Assembly: GCA_965203525.1 (NCBI GenBank)
Contig: OZ241898.1
Location: forward strand, 4,712,001-4,776,000
DNA from: WTFV01 sp965203525
GTDB lineage: Bacteria; Acidobacteriota; Vicinamibacteria; Vicinamibacterales; UBA8438
DNA length: 64,000 nt
Reading direction: 5' to 3'
The notes beneath the pieces were generated by a model, which ran no database searches, had not been told where the DNA came from, and saw only the letters and a program-made list of their open reading frames with translations. Within the stretch, counting starts at the first letter, position 1; each line of letters begins with the position of its first letter. The position numbers and the translations under genes were made by a program. Below, piece by piece: positions 1-7,826 of the stretch.

Positions 1-1100
1 CGGCGGTTCTCCCGGTTCCCGGCGCAGGTCCGGAGCACCCGGACCCGCTCTTCGGTCGTCATGCCGCGCGCCACGGCCAGCAGACGGTCGAGCGGGAGCG
101 CGGAGGCGGGGTAGAGGGCCGCGGCCACCACCTTGACCTCGCCCTCGGGGTCGAAGTCGGCCAGCGTGACCTCGGCGCCCGGCCCGGAGTCCGCAAGATC
201 GGCCGTCGCCTCGGCGAGCGCCCGCGTCTCCCGTTCGCACGCCGCGAGATAGCCGCTCCAGCGGACGCCGCGGTCCGGGCGGTCGACCCGCTGCAGGAAC
301 GCCGGAATCACCCGCCTGAGCTCCTCGAGCAGCAGGCCGGCCACCTCGCGCGTTTCGGCCAGCGGATGGGCCCGCATGCGCAGCAGCAGCATCTCGCAGG
401 CCTGGCCGGAGCCGTAGATTCCCACGTTGGACCGGGTTGCGGCCGGCAGGAGGCCGCGCAGCGTGTCGAGCGCCTTGGCGCGGATCACCGCGCGGTAGAC
501 CGCGTCCGAATCCGCGGCGGACCGCGGGTGCCGCGCCCGGAAGTGCTCCTGCAGCGGCCCGATCCAGCGCGCGTAGGTCTCGAACGCCCGATCGAGCGCC
601 GCCTCGAACGCCCGGCGGTCCGAGTCGTCCTCCAGTTCGGCCGGGACGACGTACTTCCAGCGTCCGCCGGGCCGGTCGGTGTACGGCACGTAGCGGGTCG
701 ACTGCTCCAGGTACGACATCAGCCGGCCGCGCTCGAGCACCTTCGTGAGGACGTTCGACACGCCCTCGCAGGCGACGTGCGCGCCGCCGAGCTGCGCCAC
801 CGAGTCGTCGCCGTACTGTTCGAACACCCGGCGGTACAGCCGCTCGGCGCGTTCGCGGCCCGGCTCGCCGCGGGCGCCGCCCGCGTCCCCGCCGGCGCCG
901 GCGAGGAATTCGTCGAGGAAGAGGCGCCGCAGCGATTTCGCGGAGCGCGAATACCGCGCGAAGAGCGCCCCCTTGACCGTCTCGGGAAGGTTGGTCAGCG
1001 CGAAGATCGGCCGGTCCGTGTTGCCGAAGCGGGACGCCAGCGCGGCGGTTTCCTCCGGGGTGAAGGTCTCCGGGACGGCGAGCGTCGAACGCACGGTCAT
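1..1100 (-). CDS. ThyX-like FAD-dependent thymidylate synthase (3' end cut by window)
   Basis: Likely makes dTMP from dUMP using methylene-tetrahydrofolate, NADPH and bound FAD. The reading frame starts at the ATG at 1100 and runs off the window at base 1, so about 366 N-terminal codons are visible. YGDDSVAQLGGAH (about residues 96-108) and YLEQSTRYVPY (130-140) are the kind of conserved blocks seen in the long ThyX-like proteins of about 500 residues; SNVGIYGSGQACEM follows further on. The classical RHRxxSxNxxSxR signature of short ThyX proteins is not visible in the part seen, so this is a family-level call. It is the last visible gene of a minus-strand set, 26 bp after the SirB1-like gene. 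An alternative is a ThyX-fold protein with another role. Confidence 0.72.
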   Translation of the reverse strand, partial: MTVRSTLAVPETFTPEETAALASRFGNTDRPIFALTNLPETVKGALFARYSRSAKSLRRLFLDEFLAGAGGDAGGARGEPGRERAERLYRRVFEQYGDDSVAQLGGAHVACEGVSNVLTKVLERGRLMSYLEQSTRYVPYTDRPGGRWKYVVPAELEDDSDRRAFEAALDRAFETYARWIGPLQEHFRARHPRSAADSDAVYRAVIRAKALDTLRGLLPAATRSNVGIYGSGQACEMLLLRMRAHPLAETREVAGLLLEELRRVIPAFLQRVDRPDRGVRWSGYLAACERETRALAEATADLADSGPGAEVTLADFDPEGEVKVVAAALYPASALPLDRLLAVARGMTTEERVRVLRTCAGNRENR

Positions 1101-1126
1101 GATACGCGGCGCGCGCCGCGTCCGGT

Positions 1127-2038
1127 TCAGTTCAGGTTCGCGACCCGCCGCCGCAGCGCCTTGACGTGCTCCCAGATCTGCTTGTGCTCGTCCCGGCCCT
1201 CGGCGTCGCCTTCCTCCGCGTCGCCCACGGGCCCGCGTGACGAGAACCGCAGGTACGCCTCCAGGTCCCGCAACGCGGCGGGGTAGTCGTTCAGATGGTA
1301 GGCCAGCAGTCCGCGGTCCCGCAGCTCGGTCGTGGCGGAGGGATCGAGGGCCAGCAGCAGCTCGGTGATCGCGTGCGCCTGCGGGAACGAGCGCATGCGG
1401 ACGTAGATGCGCTTCAGGTTGACCAGCATGCGGACGATGATCTCCGGCTTGGTGGCCCGCGCCAGCAGCCGGCGGTCGAACGGCGCCTCGCCCCCGGCGT
1501 GCGAGCGCAACAGCTTGCGGCAGTCGAGCTCCGACAGGATCGTGCCGCCGTGGAAGGGGTCGACGATCACGTGCTCGCCGCCGGCGGGCGGGTCGTCCGG
1601 GCCGTCCGGCTGCGCGCGCAGCAGGAAGTGGCCCGGGAAGTTCACGCCGTCGGTCCGCAGGCCGGCCCGGCGCGACACCTCGATGTAGACGAGGGCGAGC
1701 GTGATCGGGATGCCGGTGCGGCGATCGAGGACGTTGTTGAGGAAGCTGTTCCGCGGATCGTCGTAGTGTCCGCGGTTGCCCGCGAAGCCCTGTTCCCTGA
1801 ACAGGTAGGCGCTGACGCCGCGAATCCGCTGCGCCAGGCCGGCGTCGGCGCCGAGCGCCGCGAGCCGATCCGCGGCCTCCGCGCCCATCCGGTCGAGCGC
1901 CCGCAGGTACCGCGGCGCGTCGAGCTGCGGATACTCGAGGCGGGCGATCGCCAGGGCGGCCGGCGCCAGATCGGGCGACGGGGCCCGGGCCACCTCGGCG
2001 AACCGCCGGATGAAGTCGGCCGAGACGACGTTCGTCAC
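1127..2038 (-). CDS. SirB1/YchA family transglutaminase-like protein with TPR-like tail
   Basis: A 303-residue cytoplasmic protein of the SirB1 (transglutaminase-like core) family; the biochemical role of this family is unsettled. The core reads RGVSAYLFREQGFAGN, then NSFLNNVLDRRTGIPITL and NFPGHFLLRA, followed by IVDPFHGG. The C-terminal third (LLALDPSATTELRDRG, then LNDYPAALRDLEAYL) is a tetratricopeptide-like pair, the usual family architecture. Length is typical. The start is a GTG at 2038 whose bases overlap the TGA of the upstream HAD gene, so translation is probably coupled. It belongs to the DUF1684-HAD-SirB1-ThyX set. Confidence 0.85.
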   Translation of the reverse strand: MTNVVSADFIRRFAEVARAPSPDLAPAALAIARLEYPQLDAPRYLRALDRMGAEAADRLAALGADAGLAQRIRGVSAYLFREQGFAGNRGHYDDPRNSFLNNVLDRRTGIPITLALVYIEVSRRAGLRTDGVNFPGHFLLRAQPDGPDDPPAGGEHVIVDPFHGGTILSELDCRKLLRSHAGGEAPFDRRLLARATKPEIIVRMLVNLKRIYVRMRSFPQAHAITELLLALDPSATTELRDRGLLAYHLNDYPAALRDLEAYLRFSSRGPVGDAEEGDAEGRDEHKQIWEHVKALRRRVANLN

Positions 2039-2820
2039 GTCACTCCAGTCCGCGCCGGCCGCGGGCGCGCGTCGACCCGTTCCGGATCGCGCGGCCGGCG
2101 GACGGCGGCCAGGAAGGGAAGGTCGACGTCGGCGAGACGCGACACGAGGGCCGCCGCGCCGGACAATTCGCCGGCATCGTAGGTCGTGGTGACGCCGACG
2201 CAGGGCAGCCCCGCGGCGGCGGCCGCTTCGACGCCCCAGCGGGAATCCTCGATCGCGACGAAGCCGGCGGGCGACGGGGCGCGCCCGAGGCGCGCGCTCA
2301 GCAACTCCACCGCGCGGGCGTAGCAGTCCGGGGCCGGCTTGGCGCGGGCTACGTCGTCGGCCGCGACGACGGCCGAGAAATGCCGGCGGAGTCCGGCGCC
2401 GCGCAGGACGTCCTCGATCTCCCGGTGGAGCGCGCCGGAGGCGATCCCCAGGACGAGGCCGGCGGCGAGCCGCTCGATGCAGGCGGGGGCGTCCGGGAAC
2501 ACGACGTTCCCCGCGCCGGCCAGCTCGTCGAACCGCCGCCCCTTGGCCGCGATCAGCCGGTCCAGCTCGCCGCCGCCGAGGGGAAGACCGCGGTCGGCGG
2601 CGAGGGCGGTGAACACCCCGGCGTCGTCGAAGCCCAGGTAGCGGGCCATGTATTCATCCTGCGACAGGGTCGTCCCGCGGACGCGCAGGACATCCTGGTA
2701 CGCCCGCAGGTGCAGGCGCTCGGTGTCGGCGATGACGCCGTCGAAGTCGAAGACGACGCCGAGCAGCGGCCCGGCGTCCGCGCTCCCCCGGCCGGGGCCC
2801 CGGACGCCGGACGCGGTCAT
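2035..2820 (-). CDS. HAD-superfamily phosphatase (beta-phosphoglucomutase/phosphatase-like)
   Basis: A 261-residue HAD hydrolase. Motif I is VVFDFDGVIADTE near residue 22 (nucleophile Asp and acid/base Asp), followed by a helical cap with YLGFDDAGVF. Motif II is LGIASGALHREI, motif III centres on the Lys of ARAKPAPDCYARA, and motif IV is FVAIEDSRWGVEAAAAAG. This motif set fits the subfamily containing beta-phosphoglucomutases and sugar-phosphate phosphatases, but the substrate cannot be read from sequence. The ATG at 2820 overlaps the TGA of the DUF1684 gene (ATGA), and its own TGA overlaps the GTG of the SirB1 gene, so the three are almost certainly co-translated. Confidence 0.86.
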   Translation of the reverse strand: MTASGVRGPGRGSADAGPLLGVVFDFDGVIADTERLHLRAYQDVLRVRGTTLSQDEYMARYLGFDDAGVFTALAADRGLPLGGGELDRLIAAKGRRFDELAGAGNVVFPDAPACIERLAAGLVLGIASGALHREIEDVLRGAGLRRHFSAVVAADDVARAKPAPDCYARAVELLSARLGRAPSPAGFVAIEDSRWGVEAAAAAGLPCVGVTTTYDAGELSGAAALVSRLADVDLPFLAAVRRPRDPERVDARPRPARTGVT

Positions 2821-3665
2821 GGGTCCGCCGCGCCGGCCGGCATGGTGACCGGCAGCCGGCGCTCTTCGACGGGCGGCAGCTTCTCGCCGGCGCGTATCGC
2901 CGTCCGGAGGCGGTTCTCCGGGGGCGGAAACGGGCAGTCGTACTGCTCGTCGAAGTAGCACGTGGGATGGTAGGCGCGGTTGAAGTCGAGGTCGTAGACG
3001 CCGGTCGGGCTGAACGGCAGATCGATGTAGCGTCCGGCCGGATAGGTTTCGTCGCGGCTCGTGTCGTCGCGGAACGGCACGAAGAGGCCCTCCTCGTCGG
3101 ACAGCAGCGCGGTCAGCCGCCGCGGCTCGCCGTGGAGCACGAACTCCAGATGGCCGATGCGCTGCATGCGGCGGATCTGTCCGGTCGACGTGGGAACGTC
3201 GTAGACCGGCTGCTCGTCGGCGACGGCGAGCCGCGCCGGCACCCGGTAGGACGGGTCCGGCTCGTAGTAGCGGAGCGGCACCATCCACGAGCGCCGGTCA
3301 AGCGGCACGAAGGACTCGGGGTCGCTGGCGAGGAACTCGTCCTTGTAGGCGCGGGCTTCGACGAGCTGCTCCAGGTACCCGCCCTCGTCCGGCGCGGGCG
3401 GGCCGCAGGCGGCCAGCGGCAGGAAGACGAGCAGCAGGCCGGGCGCAGTCCGGCGGGCGGGCTTTTCCCGTGTCGGCGCGCCGGCCGCGGCGCCAGGGCG
3501 TCTTCGAGCGCCGGCGGCGCGCCGGACGATCGCTTCCGCCGCCCCGCGCACGCCGCGCGGCAGACGGCCGGGCGCGGCCGTGCCGCCGCGCGATCGGCCG
3601 CTTCCCGTGGCGCCCGCCCGTGCCGGCCGTTCTCGTACGATCTCGGTCATCGACTTCCAAAGCAA
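2817..3665 (-). CDS. DUF1684 domain lipoprotein
   Basis: Contains a DUF1684 domain: SRDETYPAGRYIDLPF, then VYDLDFNRAYHPTCYFDE and YDCPFPPPENRL are hallmark segments. The function of the family is not established. A lipoprotein signal is visible internally, LLLVFLPLAAC, with the lipobox Cys at about residue 87 if the ATG at 3665 is used. That places the signal unusually far from the start, so the true start is probably nearer the lipobox, although no ATG, GTG or TTG lies close to it in frame. The listed start is the longest option; the Met at 3650 is another. The protein probably sits on the outer face of a membrane. It is the first gene of the operon leading to ThyX. Confidence 0.72.
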   Translation of the reverse strand: MLWKSMTEIVRERPARAGATGSGRSRGGTAAPGRLPRGVRGAAEAIVRRAAGARRRPGAAAGAPTREKPARRTAPGLLLVFLPLAACGPPAPDEGGYLEQLVEARAYKDEFLASDPESFVPLDRRSWMVPLRYYEPDPSYRVPARLAVADEQPVYDVPTSTGQIRRMQRIGHLEFVLHGEPRRLTALLSDEEGLFVPFRDDTSRDETYPAGRYIDLPFSPTGVYDLDFNRAYHPTCYFDEQYDCPFPPPENRLRTAIRAGEKLPPVEERRLPVTMPAGAADP

Positions 3666-3898
3666 GGCGCCGGCGAGACCGGCGGCGCCGGGAACGCCGG
3701 ATCGCCGACCGTTCCCCCGCCACTATATCCCGACGTCGGGGACGTCGACCGCCCGGCAAGGCGGCGCGCCCGGGCGCAGGCGCCCGCCGCCGGTGCGGCG
3801 GCGGGCCGCGAAGAAACGAACCGCCGCCCGGCAAGGGCGCGTCCGGACGCCGCGGCGGGTCGGCGGCTGGCCGGCGCCGCGACGAACGGACCGCCGCC

Positions 3899-5671
3899 CT
3901 ACAAGGGGTACGCGCCCCGCTCCACCGCCGCCTCCGAGAGCCGCCTCCGGATGCGCACGTCGTTGACCGGCGTCACCTTCAGCAGCCGGCGCAACGCGGC
4001 CAGATGCGTCCTCAGCTCGTCGCCTTCCGCCAGCGCGGCGAACGCGGAGCGGGCCGTCGTCTCGATGCGCATCGCCGCCCCGTCGACGTACGACACGGCC
4101 GCGTCGGCCTGCAGGCCGGCCCCGGCCGCCCCGGTCCGCGCCGCGGCCCGAGCGCGGGCGACGGCGCTGTCGGCCGCATAGGTGTCGATCGCGACGTCGG
4201 CCGCGAACGAAAGCACCTCCTGCTGCTCGCCGAGCTGCTCGCCGTACGTCTGCATGGCGAGGCCGACGACGGCCAGCCCGACCTTGCGGAACGCGCCGGC
4301 GGCGGCCGCCGCGGCCGCCAGCGGGCCGTCCGCCGGGGCCGCGGCGGCCCGCGGCGCCAGCAATTCGTCCTGCAGCTTCTTCGCGGCGGGGATCAGGGGC
4401 AGCGCGCCCTTGACGGCCCGCTTGACGAGCATGCCCGGGATGAGCAGGCGGTTGATCTCGTTCGTCCCCTCGAAGATGCGGTTCACCCGCGAATCGCGGT
4501 AGTGGCGCTCGGCCGGGTAGTCCCGGACGAACCCGTTGCCGCCGTGGATCTGCACGTTCTCGTCGAGCACCTCGTGCAGCGTCTCGCTGCCCGCCACCTT
4601 GAGGATCGACGACTCGACGGCGTACTCCTCCAGCGCGCGGAGAACGGCGCCGTCGTCGCCGGGGTCGGCGCCCTCGAGCATCCCGTCGATGAGGCCCACG
4701 GTGCGGAAGACCATCGACTCGAGCGCGTAGGTGCGGGCGACCATGCCGCCGATCTTGTGCTTGACGGCGCCGAAGCCGGCTATCGGCTGCCCGAACTGCC
4801 GCCGGCCGGCCGCGTAGCGCGCCGCTTCGCCGATGGCGCCCCGCGCGCCGCCGGCGGTCGACGCGCCCAGCTTGAAGCGGCCGTAGTTGAGCACGTTGAA
4901 GGCGACCTTGTGGCCCTTGCCGACTTCGCCGAGCAGGTTGCCGGCCGGAACCCGCACGTCCTGCAGGATCACCGGCGTCGTCGACGAACCGTGCAGGCCC
5001 ATCTTGTGTTCTTCCTTGCCGGTGGAGACCCCGTCGAACCCGCGCTCGACGAGGAACGCCGTGAAGTGCTCGCCGTCCACCCTGGCGAAGACGACGTAGA
5101 GGTCGGCGAACCCGCCGTTGGTGATCCACATCTTCTCGCCGTTCAGGACGAAGCCGCCGTCCGCCTGGCGCGTCGCGCGGGCCCTGGCCCCGAGCGCGTC
5201 CGAGCCGGAGCCGGCCTCGCTCAGGCAGTAGGCGCCGACGGTCTCCCCGGTCACCAGGGACGGCAGGTAGCGCTGCTTCTGCTCGCCGGTGCCGAACATC
5301 CGGAGCGGCAGGACGGCGAGGTTGGCGTGCGCCCCGTAGGTGGCGCCGAACGATCCGCACCGGCCCAGGGCGCCGGAGATGATGGCCGCGCTGGCCTTGT
5401 CCAGCGCCAGGCCCCCGTAGGCCTCCGGCACGTCGGTGCCGAGCAGGCCCAGCTCGCCGGCGCGGCGCAGCAGCTCGCGGGCCAGATCCCAGTCCTTCGC
5501 CTCCAGCCGGTCGTTCTGCCCGGCGACCTCGTCGGCGAACTCCTGCGCCGTCCGCTGAATCAGCCGGTGCTCCTCGGTCATGCGCTCCGGCGTGAAGACG
5601 GCGTCGGGCTGCGCCGCCTCCAGGAGCCACTCTCCGCCGCGCGGCACGGTCTCGACTGCGGTGGTCGTCAT
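3899..5671 (-). CDS. fadE: acyl-CoA dehydrogenase, long FadE type
   Basis: Catalyses the first, FAD-dependent oxidation of acyl-CoA in beta-oxidation. The 590-residue length matches the Bacillus FadE (YusJ) type, with a C-terminal extension beyond the usual 380-residue core. Visible motifs are YCLSEAGSGSDALG (FAD and substrate binding), GEKMWITNGGFAD, a middle beta domain, GRRQFGQPIAGFGAVKHKIG, and the C-terminal EGTNEINRLLIPGM with the usual Glu-Gly-Thr. It is the last gene of a minus-strand set running fadN, hydrolase, fadA, fadE; 43 bp separate it from fadA. A purine-rich AGGGAC lies upstream of the ATG at 5671. Roughly 230 bp of GC-rich sequence without a convincing gene follow its stop. 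Confidence 0.93.
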   Translation of the reverse strand: MTTTAVETVPRGGEWLLEAAQPDAVFTPERMTEEHRLIQRTAQEFADEVAGQNDRLEAKDWDLARELLRRAGELGLLGTDVPEAYGGLALDKASAAIISGALGRCGSFGATYGAHANLAVLPLRMFGTGEQKQRYLPSLVTGETVGAYCLSEAGSGSDALGARARATRQADGGFVLNGEKMWITNGGFADLYVVFARVDGEHFTAFLVERGFDGVSTGKEEHKMGLHGSSTTPVILQDVRVPAGNLLGEVGKGHKVAFNVLNYGRFKLGASTAGGARGAIGEAARYAAGRRQFGQPIAGFGAVKHKIGGMVARTYALESMVFRTVGLIDGMLEGADPGDDGAVLRALEEYAVESSILKVAGSETLHEVLDENVQIHGGNGFVRDYPAERHYRDSRVNRIFEGTNEINRLLIPGMLVKRAVKGALPLIPAAKKLQDELLAPRAAAAPADGPLAAAAAAAGAFRKVGLAVVGLAMQTYGEQLGEQQEVLSFAADVAIDTYAADSAVARARAAARTGAAGAGLQADAAVSYVDGAAMRIETTARSAFAALAEGDELRTHLAALRRLLKVTPVNDVRIRRRLSEAAVERGAYPL

Positions 5672-5714
5672 GATGTCCCTCGTCTCGTGAACGTTCGCCG
5701 GTCCGCGGCGCGGG

Positions 5715-6899
5715 TCAGAGCCGTTCGAAGATGCCGGCCGCGCCCATGCCGCCCCCCACGCACATGGTGACCATGCCGTAGCGTCCGCCGCGCCGTTCGA
5801 GCTCGTGCAGCAGGGTGGCGGTCAGCTTCGCGCCGGTGCAGCCGAGGGGATGGCCGAGCGCGATGGCGCCCCCGTTGACGTTGAGCTTGTCCGGATCGAT
5901 CGGCAGCTCGCGCAGGCAGGCGAGAATCTGCGCCGCGAACGCCTCGTTCAGCTCCACCAGATCGATGTCGTCGAGCGTCAGGCCGGCCGTCGCGAGCGCC
6001 TTGCGCATGGCCGGCACGGGGCCGATGCCGAACAGTTCCGGCTCGACGCCGGCCGTCGCGCAGGTCACGAAGCGCGCCAGCGGCTTCAGTCCCGCCCGCG
6101 CGGCCCGCTCGGCGGTCGTGACGACCACCGCCGCCGCGCCGTCGCTCGTCTGGGAGGAATTGCCGGCGGTGACCGATCCGCCGGCGCGGAACACCGGGCG
6201 CAGCTTCCCGAGCGCCTCCAGCGAGGTGTCCGCGCGCGGCCCCTCGTCCTTCTCGAACGCGACCTCCCGCACGGCCGGCGCCGCGCCGCCGCCGTTCCCC
6301 GGCTCGGCGACGCGGACCGTGACCGGGACGGTCTCGGCGTCGAAGCGGCCGGCGGCCAGCGCCGCGAGCGCGCGCTGGTGGCTGCGCAGGGCGTAGGCGT
6401 CCTGTTCCTCGCGGGTGATCGACGACTCGCGGGCGTGGTTCTCGGCGACGAGGCCGGTGCCGAGGTAGACGTCCGGGTAGTGGGCCACCAGCTCCGGGTT
6501 GGGGGCGACCTTGTGCCCCCCCAGCGGCACGAGGCTCATCGATTCGGTTCCGCCGGCCACGATCGTGTCGGCCCCGCCGGCCAGGATCCGTTCCGCCGCG
6601 AAGGCGATCGACTGCAGCCCCGACGCGCAGAAGCGGTTGACGGTGACGGCCGCGGCGGCGACCGGGATCCCGGCCCGCAGGCTGGCGATGCGGGCCACGT
6701 TCATGCCCTGCTCGGCCTCCGGCATCGCGCAGCCGAGGATGACGTCGTCCACCGTTTCCGGTTCGATGCCCTCGGCGCGGCGGAGCGCTTCGCGGATCGC
6801 GACGGCGGCCAGCTCGTCGGGGCGGGTCGTGCGCAACGCGCCCTTCGGCGCCTTGCCGACCGGGGTGCGGACGGCGGATGCGATGACTGCGTCTCTCAT
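5715..6899 (-). CDS. fadA: acetyl-CoA acyltransferase (3-ketoacyl-CoA thiolase)
   Basis: Performs the thiolytic cleavage that ends each beta-oxidation cycle. The 394-residue length is typical of the thiolase family. The nucleophilic Cys is in VNRFCASGLQSIA, the N-terminal start DAVIASAVRTPVGKA is standard, and the C-terminal catalytic residues appear in NVNGGAIALGHPLGCTGA and VTMCVGGGMGAAGIFERL. GGTESMS also matches the family. Its position between a FadN-type and a FadE-type gene supports a degradative role rather than the acetoacetyl-CoA condensing direction. Confidence 0.93.
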   Translation of the reverse strand: MRDAVIASAVRTPVGKAPKGALRTTRPDELAAVAIREALRRAEGIEPETVDDVILGCAMPEAEQGMNVARIASLRAGIPVAAAAVTVNRFCASGLQSIAFAAERILAGGADTIVAGGTESMSLVPLGGHKVAPNPELVAHYPDVYLGTGLVAENHARESSITREEQDAYALRSHQRALAALAAGRFDAETVPVTVRVAEPGNGGGAAPAVREVAFEKDEGPRADTSLEALGKLRPVFRAGGSVTAGNSSQTSDGAAAVVVTTAERAARAGLKPLARFVTCATAGVEPELFGIGPVPAMRKALATAGLTLDDIDLVELNEAFAAQILACLRELPIDPDKLNVNGGAIALGHPLGCTGAKLTATLLHELERRGGRYGMVTMCVGGGMGAAGIFERL

Positions 6900-6930
6900 G
6901 GTCTCGGCTCGCTTGCGTCAGGATGATCGA

Positions 6931-7743
6931 TCACGCGGGGATCCGCAACGGCGCGGCGGCGCGCGCCGCGTGGGAGTGGATGAACCGCGCCACGGCGCCG
7001 GCGAAGCGCTCGGGGCGCGTCACGAGGCCCAGGTGGCCCGTCCGCTCGAGGCAATCGTAGCGCGCGCCCGGGATCGCCCGCAGGTACTCGCGCGTGGCGG
7101 CGACCGCCACGACGCGGTCGAGGTCCGGCTCGCCGGTCACGATCTGGGTGGGAGCCGTGATCCGGGCGCAGTCGGCCGCGAAGTCGACGCGCCCCGCGCA
7201 ACGCACGCGCTCGGCCATGCGGACCGGCGCCATGGGATAGCGGGTGACCCGCAGCAGATGGCCCGCGGCGAAGCGCATGCGCGCGCCGAGCGGCGGGAAG
7301 GCGGCGGCGAGCTCGGGGTGGAGCCGGAAACAGGATCCGAGCGCGTAGAGCGGCGACGTCAGCCGGGGGGCGGCGAGGTACCGGCTCACGTCGCATCCCG
7401 GCCGCCACGAGGGCGGCGGCGCGGACACCAGCGTCAGGGTCCGGACGCGCTCCGGGCGGGCGGCGGCGTAGTGCACCGCGATCCAGCCGCCGTAGGACAC
7501 CCCGCACAGCGACACCGGGCCGCGGACGCCGGCCCGGTCGAGCAGGGCGTCGAGCCACTCGGTGTGGCGCTCGAAGCCGGCCGCCGGGTCGGCCCCGGCG
7601 ATCGACCCGGGGTCGCCCGGCAGCGATCCGGTGATCACGCGGCAGCGCGCCGCGAGCGCGTCCACCGCGGGACGCATCCACTCCCAGCGGCCCTGGATGC
7701 CGGGGACGAGCGCGAGCGGCAGGCCGGCTCCGCGGTCCGTCAT
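6931..7743 (-). CDS. alpha/beta hydrolase inserted in the fadNAE set
   Basis: A 270-residue alpha/beta-hydrolase fold protein. The nucleophile elbow is LCGVSYGGWIAVHYA (GxSxG with Ser), the oxyanion region lies in LALVPGIQGR, an acid candidate is in IVTGEPDLDRVV, and the catalytic His is probably in ERTGHLGLVTRPE. The substrate is unknown; in this context an acyl ester or thioester is a reasonable guess. It starts at the ATG at 7743, which overlaps by one base the stop of a 24-codon mini-frame created by the local 37-bp duplication described separately. Without that duplication its ATG would overlap the fadN stop directly. It has no counterpart in the Bacillus fadNAE operon. Confidence 0.82.
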   Translation of the reverse strand: MTDRGAGLPLALVPGIQGRWEWMRPAVDALAARCRVITGSLPGDPGSIAGADPAAGFERHTEWLDALLDRAGVRGPVSLCGVSYGGWIAVHYAAARPERVRTLTLVSAPPPSWRPGCDVSRYLAAPRLTSPLYALGSCFRLHPELAAAFPPLGARMRFAAGHLLRVTRYPMAPVRMAERVRCAGRVDFAADCARITAPTQIVTGEPDLDRVVAVAATREYLRAIPGARYDCLERTGHLGLVTRPERFAGAVARFIHSHAARAAAPLRIPA

Positions 7744-7826
7744 CAGTTCCTCCGGGGCAACCGGGAGGATGCCGCGGACATCCCGGAGTGCGGCAGGCCG
7801 GCTCCGCGGTCCGTCATCAGTTCCTC
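7716..7826. repeat. 37-bp direct repeat copying the hydrolase gene start
   Basis: Bases 7716-7752 and 7790-7826 are identical over 37 bp, offset by 74 bp. The block holds the hydrolase start codon, its ribosome-binding region and its first codons. The extra copy gives a 24-codon frame (MTDRGAGLPHSGMSAASSR...) whose ATG overlaps the fadN TGA and whose TGA overlaps the hydrolase ATG, so translational coupling is kept at both junctions. Confidence 0.95.

Noticed and set aside
3820..3900. Echo of the fadE stop region
   Set aside because: The similarity between GAACCGCCGCCCGGCAAGG and GGACCGCCGCCCTACAAGG is too weak in such GC-rich DNA to count as a duplication.
3470..5770. 766-codon open frame on the plus strand
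   Set aside because: It lies antisense to fadE, is Arg/Gly/Ala-rich low-complexity sequence, and has no domain; a by-product of high G+C.
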